Assembly (NCBI GenBank): GCA_000469685.2
Contig: LS997565.1
Coordinates: 36,181,145 to 36,245,144, forward strand
Direction of reading: 5' to 3'
Origin: Haemonchus contortus
Taxonomy: Eukaryota; Nematoda; Chromadorea; Rhabditida; Trichostrongylidae
Length of the DNA stretch: 64,000 bases
Position numbers and translations under genes: made by a program. The notes below the pieces were generated by a model. That model did no database searches. It was not told the origin of the DNA and saw only the letters and a program-made list of their open reading frames with translations. This document shows positions 48,901 through 60,345 of this stretch, piece after piece. Positions within the stretch are counted from its first letter, which is position 1. Every line of letters begins with the position of its first letter.

Positions 48901-49095
48901 TTCCGAGAAACAAAACAAGACCATCAGGACGTCCGCCGACTCGGTGGGCCGATTCGTTTTCCAAAAATTTCAGAGAGAACGGCCTACATTGGATGCAAGT
49001 CGCGAAAGATCGGGCGGTATGGAGGAGCTGTGGTCCCCGCTGAGAAGAGCCTCTTGCCGATGGACCATCAAAGTATCAAAGTAAGTAAGTAAGTG
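45935..49095 (+). mobile_element. Full-length RTE-type non-LTR retrotransposon with 9-bp target duplication
   Basis: Flanked by gcattggtg on both sides (45926-45934, 49096-49104). Unit 1 has the single target (gcataggtg near 28908). A 5' UTR of ~316 bp, one long ORF and a very short 3' UTR end in a (TAAG)n tail at about 49078-49094. The 5' end folds: ccctatca (45935-45942) pairs with tgataggg (45961-45968) around a tcaccgcggtga palindrome. Everything expected of an active copy is present. Confidence 0.93.
46251..49043 (+). CDS. RTE retrotransposon endonuclease-reverse transcriptase ORF (930 aa), intact
   Basis: Single protein that nicks target DNA and copies its RNA there. The N-terminal apurinic-type endonuclease occupies roughly residues 5-245, with YNCRT, ALQETKG, GDFNAVVG (~145), TEIDHVLTN (~215) and GSDHRLV (~236). 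The reverse transcriptase occupies roughly 440-720, with NGTAPGLDNIPADLL, YRPISLL, FVDYKKAFD (~580), GVRQGDTISPKLF and the catalytic FADD (~680). The C-terminal part is GHLLRRTDDRW. There is no RNase H or integrase. Layout and length fit the RTE clade. No stop or frameshift over 930 codons suggests a young insertion. The start codon at 46251 directly precedes the endonuclease fold; a few more upstream residues are possible. Confidence 0.93.
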   Translation: MDCLFVCSYNCRTIASEASLRMLSLSSRLVKCDVIALQETKGRTETIRKTDHNELLIIGPKADGNVGGVGFLINSTIAHLVDSHNIVSPRLAVLRLRTKDRVAISIINVYAPTAAAAEEEREEFYRLLEKTIREEKSYYKYVVGDFNAVVGTNCTGDWRLGPHGFGDNTENGELLLNLLYACRLFHGNSMFEKPAKRRWTWESPNSRTHTEIDHVLTNRRWSLHDVSVLPSFDTGSDHRLVRAKIRLNKRIFKRDTHRPAYFKTPSFDTELLESAIEAYDWRLLEDPTEDYEYLTRGLLECADISRRSQPAPIPRLNALAVSLLEKRRALKQDPNANHLEKVIVNKACRMAVKESLREYRRTKLLKAAEARLSIKRCKRDLNDQKAMISALLDKDGSVKTSRSSMENIVQDFYTELFRSSTFVPKCSMPPYEEPPAILKSEVANAIRSMKNGTAPGLDNIPADLLRSGSTALHTLLAEHFNHYLKLKRIPEQWKESKTILLFNKGQREDISNYRPISLLSVVYKSFTKILLNRMERTLDEYQPIEQTGFRKNFSCMDNIQAVTQLIERSREYRLPLALLFVDYKKAFDTVEINAVLNALAQAGVDPAYVHLLEQCISNTSTSIQLFERKLKIPVGKGVRQGDTISPKLFTAALQYAMLNLDWEERGYSVNGKNVNNLRFADDIVFISSSTAEMEKMVNELNAVSRRIGLEMNMSKTQLMVNQWCDTGTVSLDGKALQRVESYVYLGRELNMMNNITPELNRRRRAPWAAFGSIREVTDQVSDPDLKASIFNASVLPAMCYATETWPNSKTIAKAIRTSHHALERSFLKISRRQQWQQGLRSSDLKERPRLKDPLQYMAHSKHRWAGHLLRRTDDRWSLRVTEWLPRNKTRPSGRPPTRWADSFSKNFRENGLHWMQVAKDRAVWRSCGPR

Positions 49096-49399
49096 GCATT
49101 GGTGTGATGTGAATATTTACCCCTATTGACCTGCATTTTGATCATGTTCCAAATATCCCAAAGAGCTTGAAATTGTAAAGCTTTTCGACAGATGTAAATA
49201 TTCCTTTCTGTTATGCGGTCTCTACTGAAAATCGTAATCAGTGGTATATCTACATAGTTTGGTCGGGGTTGCTAGAGCCTGGGTTCCAATATCTCAGAGT
49301 GAAGCTGTCGCAAAGCGACACGTCGCGCCATTTAATAGATCCAGGAACAAGACTACCTTGATTGATCACCAGAGTGAATAACAGGAAAAATGTGCTTAC

Positions 49400-49943
49400 T
49401 TCACTGCGCAGCCGTTTACTCTCCGCCTTACCTTATAGTTGAATTGGAATGGATGTCTTGTTCCACTTATTGCCATATCATCGTATCATTCCAGTGTTAG
49501 TCGTACCGGTTTTCTGAACCTGTAATGAATACAAGATCAACTTAATAGTGTTAGTCATAGAAGGAGTTAGAAGTCAGTAATGATCATATTCGAAAACACT
49601 CCACAACACCTACTTCCGCGCAGCAATCGCCGTAAGATCGGAAAGCAAGGAGCAAGCATTTTCTTTGCCTCCGAAACCACCACCGATTCGTTTCACCTTC
49701 ACGATGATTTTGTGAGCAGGGATTCCAAACATTTCGATACTTCCATCTGCGAGAATGAATGTTGTTTTCCGCGATTCTTTCCAATCCAAGATGGCACTTG
49801 TTCATAAATATGCATTATTTGCACGTAGCGGCGAGAAACTGCACCTGAACATCATTAATTCCCCGTGAACTTGATATGATTTCAAGTTCGTCGTCTTCAT
49901 GTGGTATTACGACACATTGTTGCGTTTCACGACAGAAGTTCTC
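49400..49943 (-). pseudogene. Xanthine dehydrogenase pseudogene fragment, three exons (unit 2)
   Basis: Exons 49845-49943 (ENFCRETQQCVVIPHEDDEL), 49614-49746 (GIPAHKIIVKVKRIGGGFGG, then KENACSLLSDLTAIAAR) and 49400-49519. It keeps the complete GGGFGGKE motif that unit 1 lost. It carries the same apparent one-base loss before GIPA and its own TGA in the last exon (CGA to TGA near 49487). The shared lesion implies the fragment was already dead before the unit duplicated. Confidence 0.78.
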
Positions 49944-50309
49944 CTAGAATTGTATTTTGTATAATCATAATTTGATATCAAAATCACAATGTTTGTCATC
50001 GCGTTCTCGATTCCATGAAAGCGAACTTACGAAATGGAATGAGTTTTACGCTCGCGCTCAGCGTTTAGCGTGCATCTTCAGACTTGTGTCGAAGTAGATA
50101 AAGAATTTTTCGAAGTGAAGAAGTCCCCTTGGTAACTTTTTATAATTAATAATAATCATTGAAAAGAGTCACGAACATTCTTAGCTTGACCGTCCCAATA
50201 ACCCCTTCATATGAAAACTCGAACCCGAAAGACGCTAGCTTTCACCGGTCCTTTCTGCTGTACCCTCCTCCTTTTTTAACTTCACCGTTGTGCAGAATAA
50301 AGAGAAATT

Positions 50310-50955
50310 CAAGGGTTCGTCAAGGGAGCTTGGTTGGGCGGATATCGACCCGGGGACCTGTGTGAAATGCGCAACTTGCCACTACACCACAATTAATAAT
50401 GATATTAACCCAAACACTTATACTTATACTTACACGGGTCACCTTCATTCGTGTGCGAGTTCATGCACCAAACCATTCGCTTCTGTCTTTCGCGATCGCC
50501 ATCTACGGTAGACTAGGAATTCGACGAAGATGGCGATGTGTGGGGTCGCTCAGCTGCTTTTGCAGCTGTTTCACGTGATCGAAGAGCACATCGCCCCATC
50601 GGGTAGCAGGCCTACCCTTAGATCGTGAAGATTCACGGGAGCCCATCTGTCATCATCTCTTCTCATTATATGACCGGTCCACCGAAATTTTGCGTTCCAC
50701 ATGTGTTTCACCGGATCGCAGAGTCGAGACATTCTGCGCATATCGGGGCTGTGGAACCCGGCTCGACACTGAGTGAGCCAGCTGAACCTCAAAAGACATC
50801 GCTTGAGCACTCTGTGACTTGTGCTTAAAGCCTTTGACGTGAATGCACTGGTCATCCAAGTCTCCGACACGTAACAGAGCGCAGGGAGAACTGTGGAATC
50901 GAACAGATTAGCGCATCCAAACAATTTTAGTTGAATGAACAGTAGGCTCAATGAA
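50310..50955 (-). mobile_element. SINE remnant plus RTE 3' fragment (unit 2)
   Basis: Counterpart of 30140-30900. The SINE part is reduced to about 80 bp (50320-50395). The RTE part keeps a 126-codon open frame (50571-50951) with the same C-terminal blocks and scattered residue changes. Confidence 0.72.
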
Positions 50956-53367
50956 TTCCAAAGCTCACATTATGTGAACATTGAGTGTTCCTACCGAGCC
51001 TGATATATTCAATTGAAAAACTCACTTGTAGGACAGAAGGGAGAGATTTATCAGGCATGAGAAGCTCGGTGGTATTTGATGGACCTGGATTAAACATATT
51101 TCATCTTTCTTATTCATGAAGCACTAACTAAGTTGGGTTGTCTGTTTACTGATTTGTCAGCTTTCGGCTTGCTGGTTCTCTCTTTGCCTGTTCCAAAAAC
51201 TTTGTGTATAAGATTAAGGAAGTAATATGGGGAACCCAGTTCTATTCTGCATCCCCCTATCCACCAAACTTCCCTCCTTCCTTTTACATAATAGGATTGT
51301 AAGTCGATATTCCAATCCATTTTTTGGAACAGTTGATATATTTCTGACCAAAAATTTTTGAAGGGGAACTTTCCCAGTTTTGCCGGTACTATAAGCTCTA
51401 CACGAGACGCATGCGCTGATCGCTTACGCTTGAAAGATCTCCATTTGTCCCCTTGGTCTCAACAGTAACCATTCACTAGAGATTTAATCTATCCCTTGAT
51501 TGCTTTTCGAGACAAACTACTTTTTTGCAACGGAGCAGTTCATTTAGTCAACCGTGGTAATAAGTGTTGCCGATGATGATAACAACACAATAGGGAGTCT
51601 ATATCGATAACGCTCCTGGTCCTCATGTGTCATCGGCCAAGATCAAGTTATATGCCAAAGCTCTCAGATAAGTGGTGGTAGAATAGACTTTGCGGTCAAT
51701 GGTAACGGAATCAAAACAAAGTGTGCGACGAGAGGTTGATAGGCAAACCTCGGAGCACAGTCGTAATCTGATATAACAAGGAGGGGTATTAACATTGATG
51801 GTTCACTGTAATCATTGACTTTTCGTCAAACTGCTCCTCAAATCCATCTTACACTTTACAACATTAGATAGTCAGATATCTGGGTGTACATATATCCTTA
51901 ATGGTTAGAAAATAAATCCTCCAAAATTCCTTAGCAGCCGTTATCCGCCGTTACGATTTTCTGCAATCGGCTTTTTGCGGTGAAGCCGCATCCTATATTC
52001 CACGCTGAACTAACAATGTCGCTCTGTCATACAAAGAGGAAGTTATCTCGAGGCAATTCCACTATCCCGACCAATCTCACTTTGATATCTTAGGTGTGAT
52101 GCTTCATCCATTAACCGGAACGGAGCCACCGGCTCAGTGGTTCTTGACTTCTGTAGCTCATTATGACCTCTATCGATTCACTGACTCTTACCATCTATGA
52201 CCTCTTAACAGCGTCTATCAGTTATTAACTAACTTGGACATTCATGGTTGTGATCTTCAGAACGGTTCAGGCACCGGATTCGCTGCAATCGGCTGGATTT
52301 CATGAACAAGTAATAGGTGGCTGGAAACAAACCGTCCGTGGGAAGTGCTCCATAGTGTGTGCGGGCATTTAAATTGCCGAACACCATCTTACTTTTTTAG
52401 GATGAAAGGAAATGACCTAACCTCTTATGAGCTAAAATCTGTCAATAGCTGCAATATCGATTTGCTACAACTCGCTAAACTTGTAAGACTTATTTTCAAA
52501 TCCAGTGGCATCCGCTCCCCTTTTTCCATTTTTTCATACCTGTTTAACATGATTTTGCACTGGATATAACGGCATGAGATATAGCGATTTACCTGCATCT
52601 GTTTCAATGGTCGTCCTGCCCGTTTGCAGTAGTGAAGCTATGGAACAGGCGTGTGGAGAATCAAACGCTGGCCGTCAAAGGCACCGTTCAGGCTGAGAAG
52701 CTGCCAGCATCGAAATTAAGACCAACTCTGGCCTTCGTCTGTTTGGGTCTGCTTACCAATATTATTCAAGTTGCGGGTACCTCTATCCTCCTCTTTCTTT
52801 TCCTTCGACAAAGCCACCGCTAAAGTTGCCACCGCAACCGCTCAGTTCCGGTAGCGTGTCGTGCCGCATATCATGTCGCACTCGAGTCCAGCCGCACTGA
52901 ATACTTTCAGTCGGTCAGTGTCTTCTGCTTCTTTTTTATTAATTTTTGGTAGCTCCGAAAATTAATGTCACGCATACTTTTCAGTTTTTTTTTGTTATGT
53001 TATTTGATGGCTGTAGTGCCTTCCTACACCTCAACCATAGTGCTGTGTTCGGATGCCATTTGTACATGCTTTCTGGTATTGCAACTTATGTTCGAAAACT
53101 CGGAGTACGAATTCAATGCTTGTGTATTCACCCAAATGCGTCAACATTTCCAGTTTGAATATTGCCTTAAAGCTGTGAGATTTTATATAACATCTAGCAC
53201 AGGAATTCATAAGCAGAAATAGACTAACAAACAAACAAACTCGAGCTTATTTGGCGACACAGCAAAACATAAGCAACTATTGCACACATTATCCAATCCC
53301 AATAATTGGTGACAATCACATTGAGTGATGAATTTACGGGATGGGTGACTTCAGCTTGCCAGCTGGT

Positions 53368-56300
53368 TCAGACTGGAACTACGGTATCTGCCAGAGGACA
53401 TGCAGAATCCTTTTTGCGTCTTTCCAGTAAGTATATTTTTTGACCAATTTGCTCAAGCCACGGTGAAAATCCGTTTCCCGACGGAGAGGAGAGTTTATTG
53501 TACAAGAAACAGTAGTTCTGAAAAAGTCAAAGTCAAAAATTGTAAATGCCCGAGTGCATTGATGACCTCGATACGGTATACGTAATCGCGGTCATAGCCG
53601 TTGTCGATCCTGTGAGAGATACGACGTAGTTTTCTTCCTGAGCCTTGAGAGAGGAAGCAAAGCATTTTACCCACCCAGGTGCTCCTTACCTTCAAAGGCT
53701 TAGGCAGTAAACTACAGGGTGTCCCAAAATTATTTGCGCCGATTTATAGCAATATATTTGAAACTTCTCAACTGCGAAAGACGATAGCTAACACTATGTG
53801 CTACAACATGCCAAAATCGCATTTCAAAATATCCCCCGTGAGCCCGAATAGAAGTCAAAGTTTGCTTTCGACTTGATCGCATGTGGCACGCAGGTATCCT
53901 TCTCCATTTCTTCCCAGCCATTCTTCAGCCTTTGCATCCTAGGACTCCAAACTGGGACTGCAGACTCGACAGGTCCTCTTCTAATCAGGGACCATTCGTG
54001 GGGTTCAAGTGAGTCAAGTTCTGGAAAATAGGATGACCATTCCTCTTCACCAATGGAGTCGGGCAGCCGTCGTCGGCACCACTCGCGGGCAAGCTTGGCT
54101 CTGTGGGCTAGAGTAGCGTCCTGCCGGAAGGACTACGAGATGTTTTAGAAAACGTAGCCTGATCAGTGCTTCAGTACTTCCATCAGTACGCTGTTCGAGT
54201 ACTGGTCTTGGTCAATTTTCACGCCTGCACCGAAGAAACCACGAGCGGCTTACCCTTGCCAGTGATTTCCTCGAAAAACATCATTTTACTGTTCTGATAG
54301 CAACCTTTTTGCGAGTTATTACACGCTGGATGTTTCTTTCCGGACCGCGAACATTTTGGCTGTTGAGGGATGGTTTTATCGGAAATAAATTTTTGGCCAG
54401 AGAAAACGACGAAGGGTTGCGTGTCATCACTCAAGTGGGTCTGCGACTTTCTGCATTTTTTGGCCCTGGAGAATCTATTGAGATCGGGATTGGAGCATAC
54501 GATAGGAATGGTAGTGAGGCTTCTGCATGACATTCTTCCATCGCGATAACTCCTGTAAGCCGTGCCCGTTGACTTCCTCTTGATGGGTCACCCAGGATCC
54601 CAACCGATTGGCATACGGACCATTTTAATAGTCCTATCTTCAGGAACATTGTACCTTTCTATATTTCCTGGTTTGTTTCTGATTCAATCTTCTTTTCTAT
54701 ATCGTTTAATAGCCTCCTATACGGTTATTAGAGAAATCCCAAAGAATTTCATAACGCCCTTCCACTTCTCGCGCGTCAATGATTGCAAGTGGCATTGAAT
54801 GAGCCTCCTCCATCTGAAAGATAATGGGAGTTCCACATCAGAAGCCATGCATACTGCAAGGAAACCTTCTTATGCAACTAATTAATAGCAGGTAATGTGA
54901 ATCTGATAAATTATTTCTACCCTAAAAATTACTGAACTTCGGCGCAAATAATTTTGGGACACCCTGTACATCTCTATGCTACGAAACGTTTCCAAGCACC
55001 ATTACAGACGGGCAGGCCGGCTAATCTTCTTCTCTGTTCTCAGGCGCTCAATGTTAGAGTCAGAGGAGCACAACGACATATTCGACATTCAAGAGTGGAA
55101 CTATTAGGTTGTTCGGAAAGGAATGCGCGTTTGAGTTCAAAAAATTTTTTATTATAAAAACGAAACTAAACAAGATCAATTAAAAAGATATTTTCCATTA
55201 CTATCGATGACTTGTTGTCAACGTTTACGCAAAGAATGAATTCTTCTCCTGAAGAACTCGGCCGGCTGCAACTCAAAGTAGATCGACACCTTGAGTTGGA
55301 CTTTTTCGCGGTTTTCGAATTTTCTCTCGGCCAAGGAGCGCTGTATTGACCGGAACAGATGGACATCGGATGGACTCAGGTCTGGGCTGTGAGGCGGATG
55401 AGGCAGGAATTCCCAACCCCTATTCCTCAATTTTTTTCCAAGGTGGTTTTCGCAACATGTTGACGAGCGTTGTCGAGGAGGAATTTTGTCGACGTCGTTT
55501 CGACACCTTGACGACGCGGTGCTTGATCCACTCGGTTCAATTGACCTTCGTAAATGTCCGCCATAACCGTTTGACCCGAATTCAGAACTTCAAATTGCAC
55601 TCAACTTTTGCTGTCCCACCAAACACAGAGCATCACCTTTCTGCCGTGTGTGTCCGGTTTCGTAGTGGATTTTGGAGTGTCACCAGCGTCTAACCACTGT
55701 CCTTTTCGTGTTGTGATGTCGAAGCAGATCCATTTCCCGTCTGACGTAATAATAGAGTTGAAAAAACCGCTGCTCTTATAGCAGTGGAGAAGAATTTCGG
55801 CCATCGCCACTTGTGTTGCCTGGTTCGAGTCGCTCAGCTGGTGCGGTACCCATTTTCCGCACTTGTTCTTCTTGCCAGTTGCCAGCAAATGCTCATGGAT
55901 GGTAGAGTTTGAACAACCAACAAATTTCGCCAGTTCTCGGGTGGTTTGGTGTGGATCCAATTTAATGATGGTCCTCAACACTTGGATATCGACGAATTAG
56001 GGCCGACGTCCATGTTCTTCGTCCTCCAAGCTTTCATTACGGTTTTTGAAATGCCGATACCATCGTTTACAGTGGCTTTCTGACAGGGCTTTTTCGCCGT
56101 ATACTTCAGATGTGGCACGATGAGATTCAGCAGCCGAATTTCCTTTCTTGAAGTTGTACGACATGCAAGCCCGCAAAAGGCATTTTTGGTCGAGCACCTT
56201 TTAAACTTTTTTCTCAGGAAAAACAAAGTAGACATAGACAAAAGTATATCAAAAGATGCGCAATGAAAATCTCTTCAGAAAAAAACAAAACTGTTCTAAA

Positions 56301-56580
56301 AAATCTCCTATAGTAGGGGAGAAATGAATGGACAAAGTTAGCGCGCATTCCTTTCCGAACAGCCTAATGTTTTGATCGTTTCGGAACCAGCATAAAAGGT
56401 GCTCACCTCTCCGCCGGATCTAATTGTGACAGCCATAGAACAACTTGGGAAATCTTCCACACACTGCTTGAGACAAAGACCTTCACTTTGAACAGTCTTT
56501 GATACATGCTTTTCCATTTCTTTCCATGGCACATTCTCAGAGGGGGTCATTATAAACGTACAGAGTAATGCTCTATGTGC
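53368..56580 (-). CDS. PAN/Apple-like Cys-rich protein, two last exons, array unit 3, intron filled by two transposons
   Basis: Exons 56407-56580 (174 nt) and 53368-53517 (49 codons plus stop). The protein has diverged strongly (LCTFIMTPSENVPWKEM, GLCLKQCVEDFPSCSMAV, then NYCFLYNKLSSPSGNGF, ending KDSACPLADTVVPV) but keeps every Cys, both phases and both splice sites. That is the best sign of purifying selection on this family. The 371-bp intron of unit 1 is here 2.9 kb because it contains the elements at 53715-54966 and 55104-56367, both cleanly removable by splicing. Upstream exons are not identified. Confidence 0.52.
53715..54966 (-). mobile_element. Tc1/mariner-superfamily element (1252 bp) with cagggtgtccc ends
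   Basis: Ends cagggtgtcccaaaattatt and reverse complement, ~26 bp, with TA at 53713-53714 and 54967-54968. Units 1 and 2 read straight through (gtaaagtacatctcc). The minus-strand transposase is broken but shows PFVVFSGQKFISDK, a changed form of the VFSDEK block with the catalytic Asp lost, and SKMMFFEEITGKGK, as in nematode maT/Tc1-like elements. Confidence 0.85.
55104..56367 (-). mobile_element. mariner-like transposon (1264 bp), second insertion in the unit 3 intron
   Basis: Ends ttaggttgttcggaaaggaa and reverse complement. TA on the left (55102-55103), TG on the right, so one target base has mutated. Transposase pieces on the minus strand are FKKGNSAAESHRATSEVYGE near 56130 (N-terminal HTH), 55981-55601 (TIIKLDPHQTTRELAKF, then WVPHQLSD and IITSDGKWICFD, where the usual GDEKW has become SDGKW), and 55430-55218 (PHPPHSPDLSPSDVHLFRSI). 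Split over frames, so inactive. Confidence 0.88.
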
Positions 56581-57099
56581 CTAGAATACGAACAATACAT
56601 GGAAGGGTGTTATTTTATTTTGCAACACCCAGCTTTCTTTCCCATTACAAAGTCGAGATACACGGCTGACCCTTTTCGAGACTAATAATTCATTCTTCAC
56701 CAAAGAAACTTTTGATTGAGATTCCTATATTGTACCGACACTAAAAATTCGTTATGAGATGCCATACTTGTCGCTTGAGCTTACCAAATTTCTGTTACCC
56801 TCAATCCTTCTTTGAACTTGAATTCTACCATTCCAAGAAATTTCTACTTCTTCAGTCTGACGGCGCACTGACTTTTCTGAGACGAGCAACGTTGTTATTT
56901 CACTGAAGCCTTGAATGATATCTACTAATGCTGTCGATTGATGATGATATCACTAACAGAAATCCAAAAACGTAGTCCTTCTTGTACTGCCTATAAATCG
57001 ACGACCGAGATCCTCAGACTGGACTGGTTTTGTGTTAAGTGCTACCGTAGAGAGAGAATACGTTTCCTTTGTAGCACAAGAATTGGAGCGCAATCGTCG

Positions 57100-58005
57100 T
57101 AAACTAATACCAAGAAAGGCAGCAACTTTGCAAGATCATATATTATTGATCTTAATGGGTCTTTATCACTGCACTTACCACTCATTTCACTCTATTTTAG
57201 TATCACCATTGATACTATAAAACAAATGCTGAAAAGGTCAAGGCTTCACCGATAATCGGAAGGGCTAGGAACTAAAAATCTTTCATGATCCTTATCCTAA
57301 CCTTGCAAGCATTCATCAGTTGGCATCGCTATCTGTATTTCGTTGAATGCCCTATCCATATTCACCTATATAACACACTGAAGTAATCCTCCGTCGAGTT
57401 CAATTATTTAGGAGCAACTACCAACGCTTATCAGATGCCATGAGTTCATGGCACCAACCGACTACAATCCCATGGAATCCCACATCAAATCCCGAGTTGC
57501 CAAGTTTTCAGCGCTTTCACGAAGGACGTTACAGACACAGGGATTCTTAGTTTTTAAGGCTGCTTGTCAAACTTTATCACAATCAGTCATTGTGACAAAT
57601 TATCTACAATTCTAAAATTCCATTGGTAACTGGCTCTTTCCCTCAAGCAAGGCCACCGTTCTCCACATCACATACCAAACAGGCGAGGCCCCACTATTGA
57701 TGCAAATGTTATAGTGGCTTCCCACTTCCAGAGTTGTTGTTAACCCTTTTCAGTTATTAACAGTTCCTGGCACCAACTGTTCTTGATCCCGTCACTACCA
57801 AAGTGCCGAGATTACATTGTTAACATAAAAAGAGAGTCTCCCCTTATTACAGCTTACTATCAGTCGTAATCAATTCCTATAAGTTCCTACAGAGTACCTA
57901 AGATTCCCTCACATCCAACATCACCTATTGTAATGCCAAGGACCAACTATTGTTACAAAGGGCATTGCAGACTTAGCGGCTTTTATTAGCCTTTATAATC
58001 CTTAT
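57100..58005. repeat. Segment present only in array unit 3
   Basis: About 0.9 kb between two points that are adjacent in units 1 and 2 (near 24100 and 39275). Non-coding, with recurring short motifs such as ctggcaccaact and agtgccaagg. Either lost once before units 1 and 2 separated or inserted in unit 3. No terminal repeats seen. Confidence 0.5.
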
Positions 58006-59589
58006 TATTACTCTAATTCACCGATCATCTACCGTCCCTCTACGTCGCACACCACATACTGAAGTGCCAAGGCTGTACCTTGAAAGGAGGTGATGGATCC
58101 TCTAGCACTTGCCTTCTCAGGCCCCTTGCCAGCTCCCATCAGTTGTTATCAGTTCCTATCACCTGAAGCTCAGTCCAGAGGGCGGCAGAAGTTACTAATT
58201 CTCGCACGGACACACACGAATACGCACATGCACATCACATGCACTTGACGGGTTTTATATATAGCGGGATTTCAGACGTGGATATGGCGTAGGGTGTAAT
58301 TTCAAGTGGCTTAGTATCACTATCACAGCATGATCCCTGGTCGAATCTAGAGTGCGACCTGCCTAACCCCAAGCTCTGAATGTTACATGTGCACGCGTGT
58401 TTTAGTGCCCCACTTGGCACTATGTATACCATGCCCTGCTACTGTATCATATCTAGGAATCACTCCAAGACGTTAGATTGTTCAGCAGCATCTAACTGTG
58501 GGATAAAGATGTGGTTCTTACTGTGTAACGCCGGCCCGCCACCGCGCCCAAGTTACCGAGGCCAGCGACATGCTCCTTATAATTTCAAAGCCGAACTTAC
58601 CTATGCACTTTGCATTTAGACTGCACTATTCATTTCATATTTTGCACAGCTACTACTTTTTCGTAGTCTTATCTGAAGGCTTGTTTTAATGAACATACCT
58701 GCATGAGGAAAAGAAGCGAAACAGATGGAGCAGCGAAGGCTTTGAGAAGAAGCATATTCCTTGAACATGATGTTATATCTTCAATTTTTTTAGATTACAA
58801 CGTAAGCATTAGTAAAGTGAGAAAAAAGTTATAAAAAAAGGCTGTAAATATCTTGGAATGAATGAATTATGGGAAATATCCACCCCTTAGCCAGTTGGGG
58901 GTCTTCACATAAAAAGAAGCAGTAGCATGGTCCCTGAGTGGGACTATATCGAGTGAGAGTTCCGTGATTGATTTCATAGGGTACCATTAGCCTGTCCATT
59001 TTAACGCTCCCATGTTCAGTGAAATAGTCAGAAAGCTCTATCAAAAATAAAAAATACAAAGTAATACAGTAACTCGCACTTGCCTTGCCATCTTCTGCCG
59101 TAATAGTAGTAGCTTTTGAAATAGGGGAGGCGGAGATGCAGGTGATTTACGATTACTTTCTTCTGTTGATGGAAGTTTTTATGGTTCCACTCTATTTCTA
59201 TGCCATAAGGTAATTACGTTGTCATAAAGGATCAAAATTCAAAACAGAAATTGATAAATCTCAGTGTCACAGTGGACTGCTGAGTCCACATTAAAAGGTA
59301 AAACGATGCGTCGCCAAGAGCAACATGGCAGTCAAAGGAAAAACAAGCCAACAGTCATGAAGCCAACAAAAGTGAATTGTCGATCGGGCAGGCTACAGAA
59401 TGGGAACTGTCAGTGCTTTCAAGGTCTTTCTCGGTCAAATAGAACGCGCTGAGTATTTTGTAGCGTCGTTCAAAAAAATAAAAAGTAATTAGTTTCGAAG
59501 AATCCAACAAAGAAGAAATCAGAAAACGACTTATTAAATATTTCTGTCAATCCTGTAACCATTATTGAACTGGTGTTCAGATTGTCATT

Positions 59590-59890
59590 CGACTCGAAAT
59601 TTCTCCATGAACCAGTCGGTTCGCCCGGCTAGGGCCTGGCTTCACTCCTTCTTTGCCGGAGTTGTAGTAGGTAGTTGTAATCGGCTAACTTTCCACTCCT
59701 TCTTTGAAACATATAGTAGTTTCCTGTACACGAACTTTGACACAGGACATCCTAGCGGACATAGTGTTCTCCATAGATGCCCTTCACACAGTAAGATGTC
59801 CGGCAAGAGGTCACCAGTTATGTTGACGTACTCATTCTTGTTATTTCTGCTTGGCTTTCGCAGTGAAATTAACACACTGCTGATCAGATA
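59590..59890 (-). mobile_element. Penelope-like element 3' fragment
   Basis: The minus-strand frame 59875-59642 contains NKNEYVNITGDLLPDILLCE, matching the C-terminal end of the GIY-YIG frames at 60346-60945 (NRNECIAITSELLPF). The rest is 3' UTR shared with the relic at 1745-1900. Confidence 0.6.
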
Positions 59891-60345
59891 ACAGGATTCG
59901 TTTTATTGTATTCGTTATTTACTATACAACACAACAAATCCATATCATCAGTTTATGCAATCATCTGACACACATCAATAAAACTGTAAAATTTTCATGT
60001 TCGGTCTTCTTGAAACCTTGGCATATCACATAATGTTTTTACACTGTTTTGCCGTACAGGTTTGTTATGATGAAACCGCTTTATTAGGTCGACGTTTCGA
60101 ACAACTCGTCGTCTTCAAGGACCTGAAAGTAGTTCGAAGCTCCTTCCCTGTGACTTACCCGACCAAGCGCCCAAACACGCTAGGCCAGTTGCAACAACTC
60201 CCAGAAACTTGAACACCAAGAGATTCCAGATAAGCAACCAACCTCCTGCGGTTTCACCAGCGTAGCCGTCCCACTCGATGCCGTGAACAATAAGGGACTA
60301 ATGAGACCCCATCGACGATCGTGATATAAGAATAACGCGGTGATC

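Larger units (their letters stand above)
52148..59350. repeat. Array unit 3, partial and more diverged
   Basis: Homology runs from 52148 to about 59350, the equivalent of 16966-25490 in unit 1. It then stops before the SINE and XDH part. It lacks the long-inverted-repeat/gypsy element, contains two DNA transposons absent from the other units, and has an extra ~0.9-kb segment (57100-58005). Confidence 0.88.
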
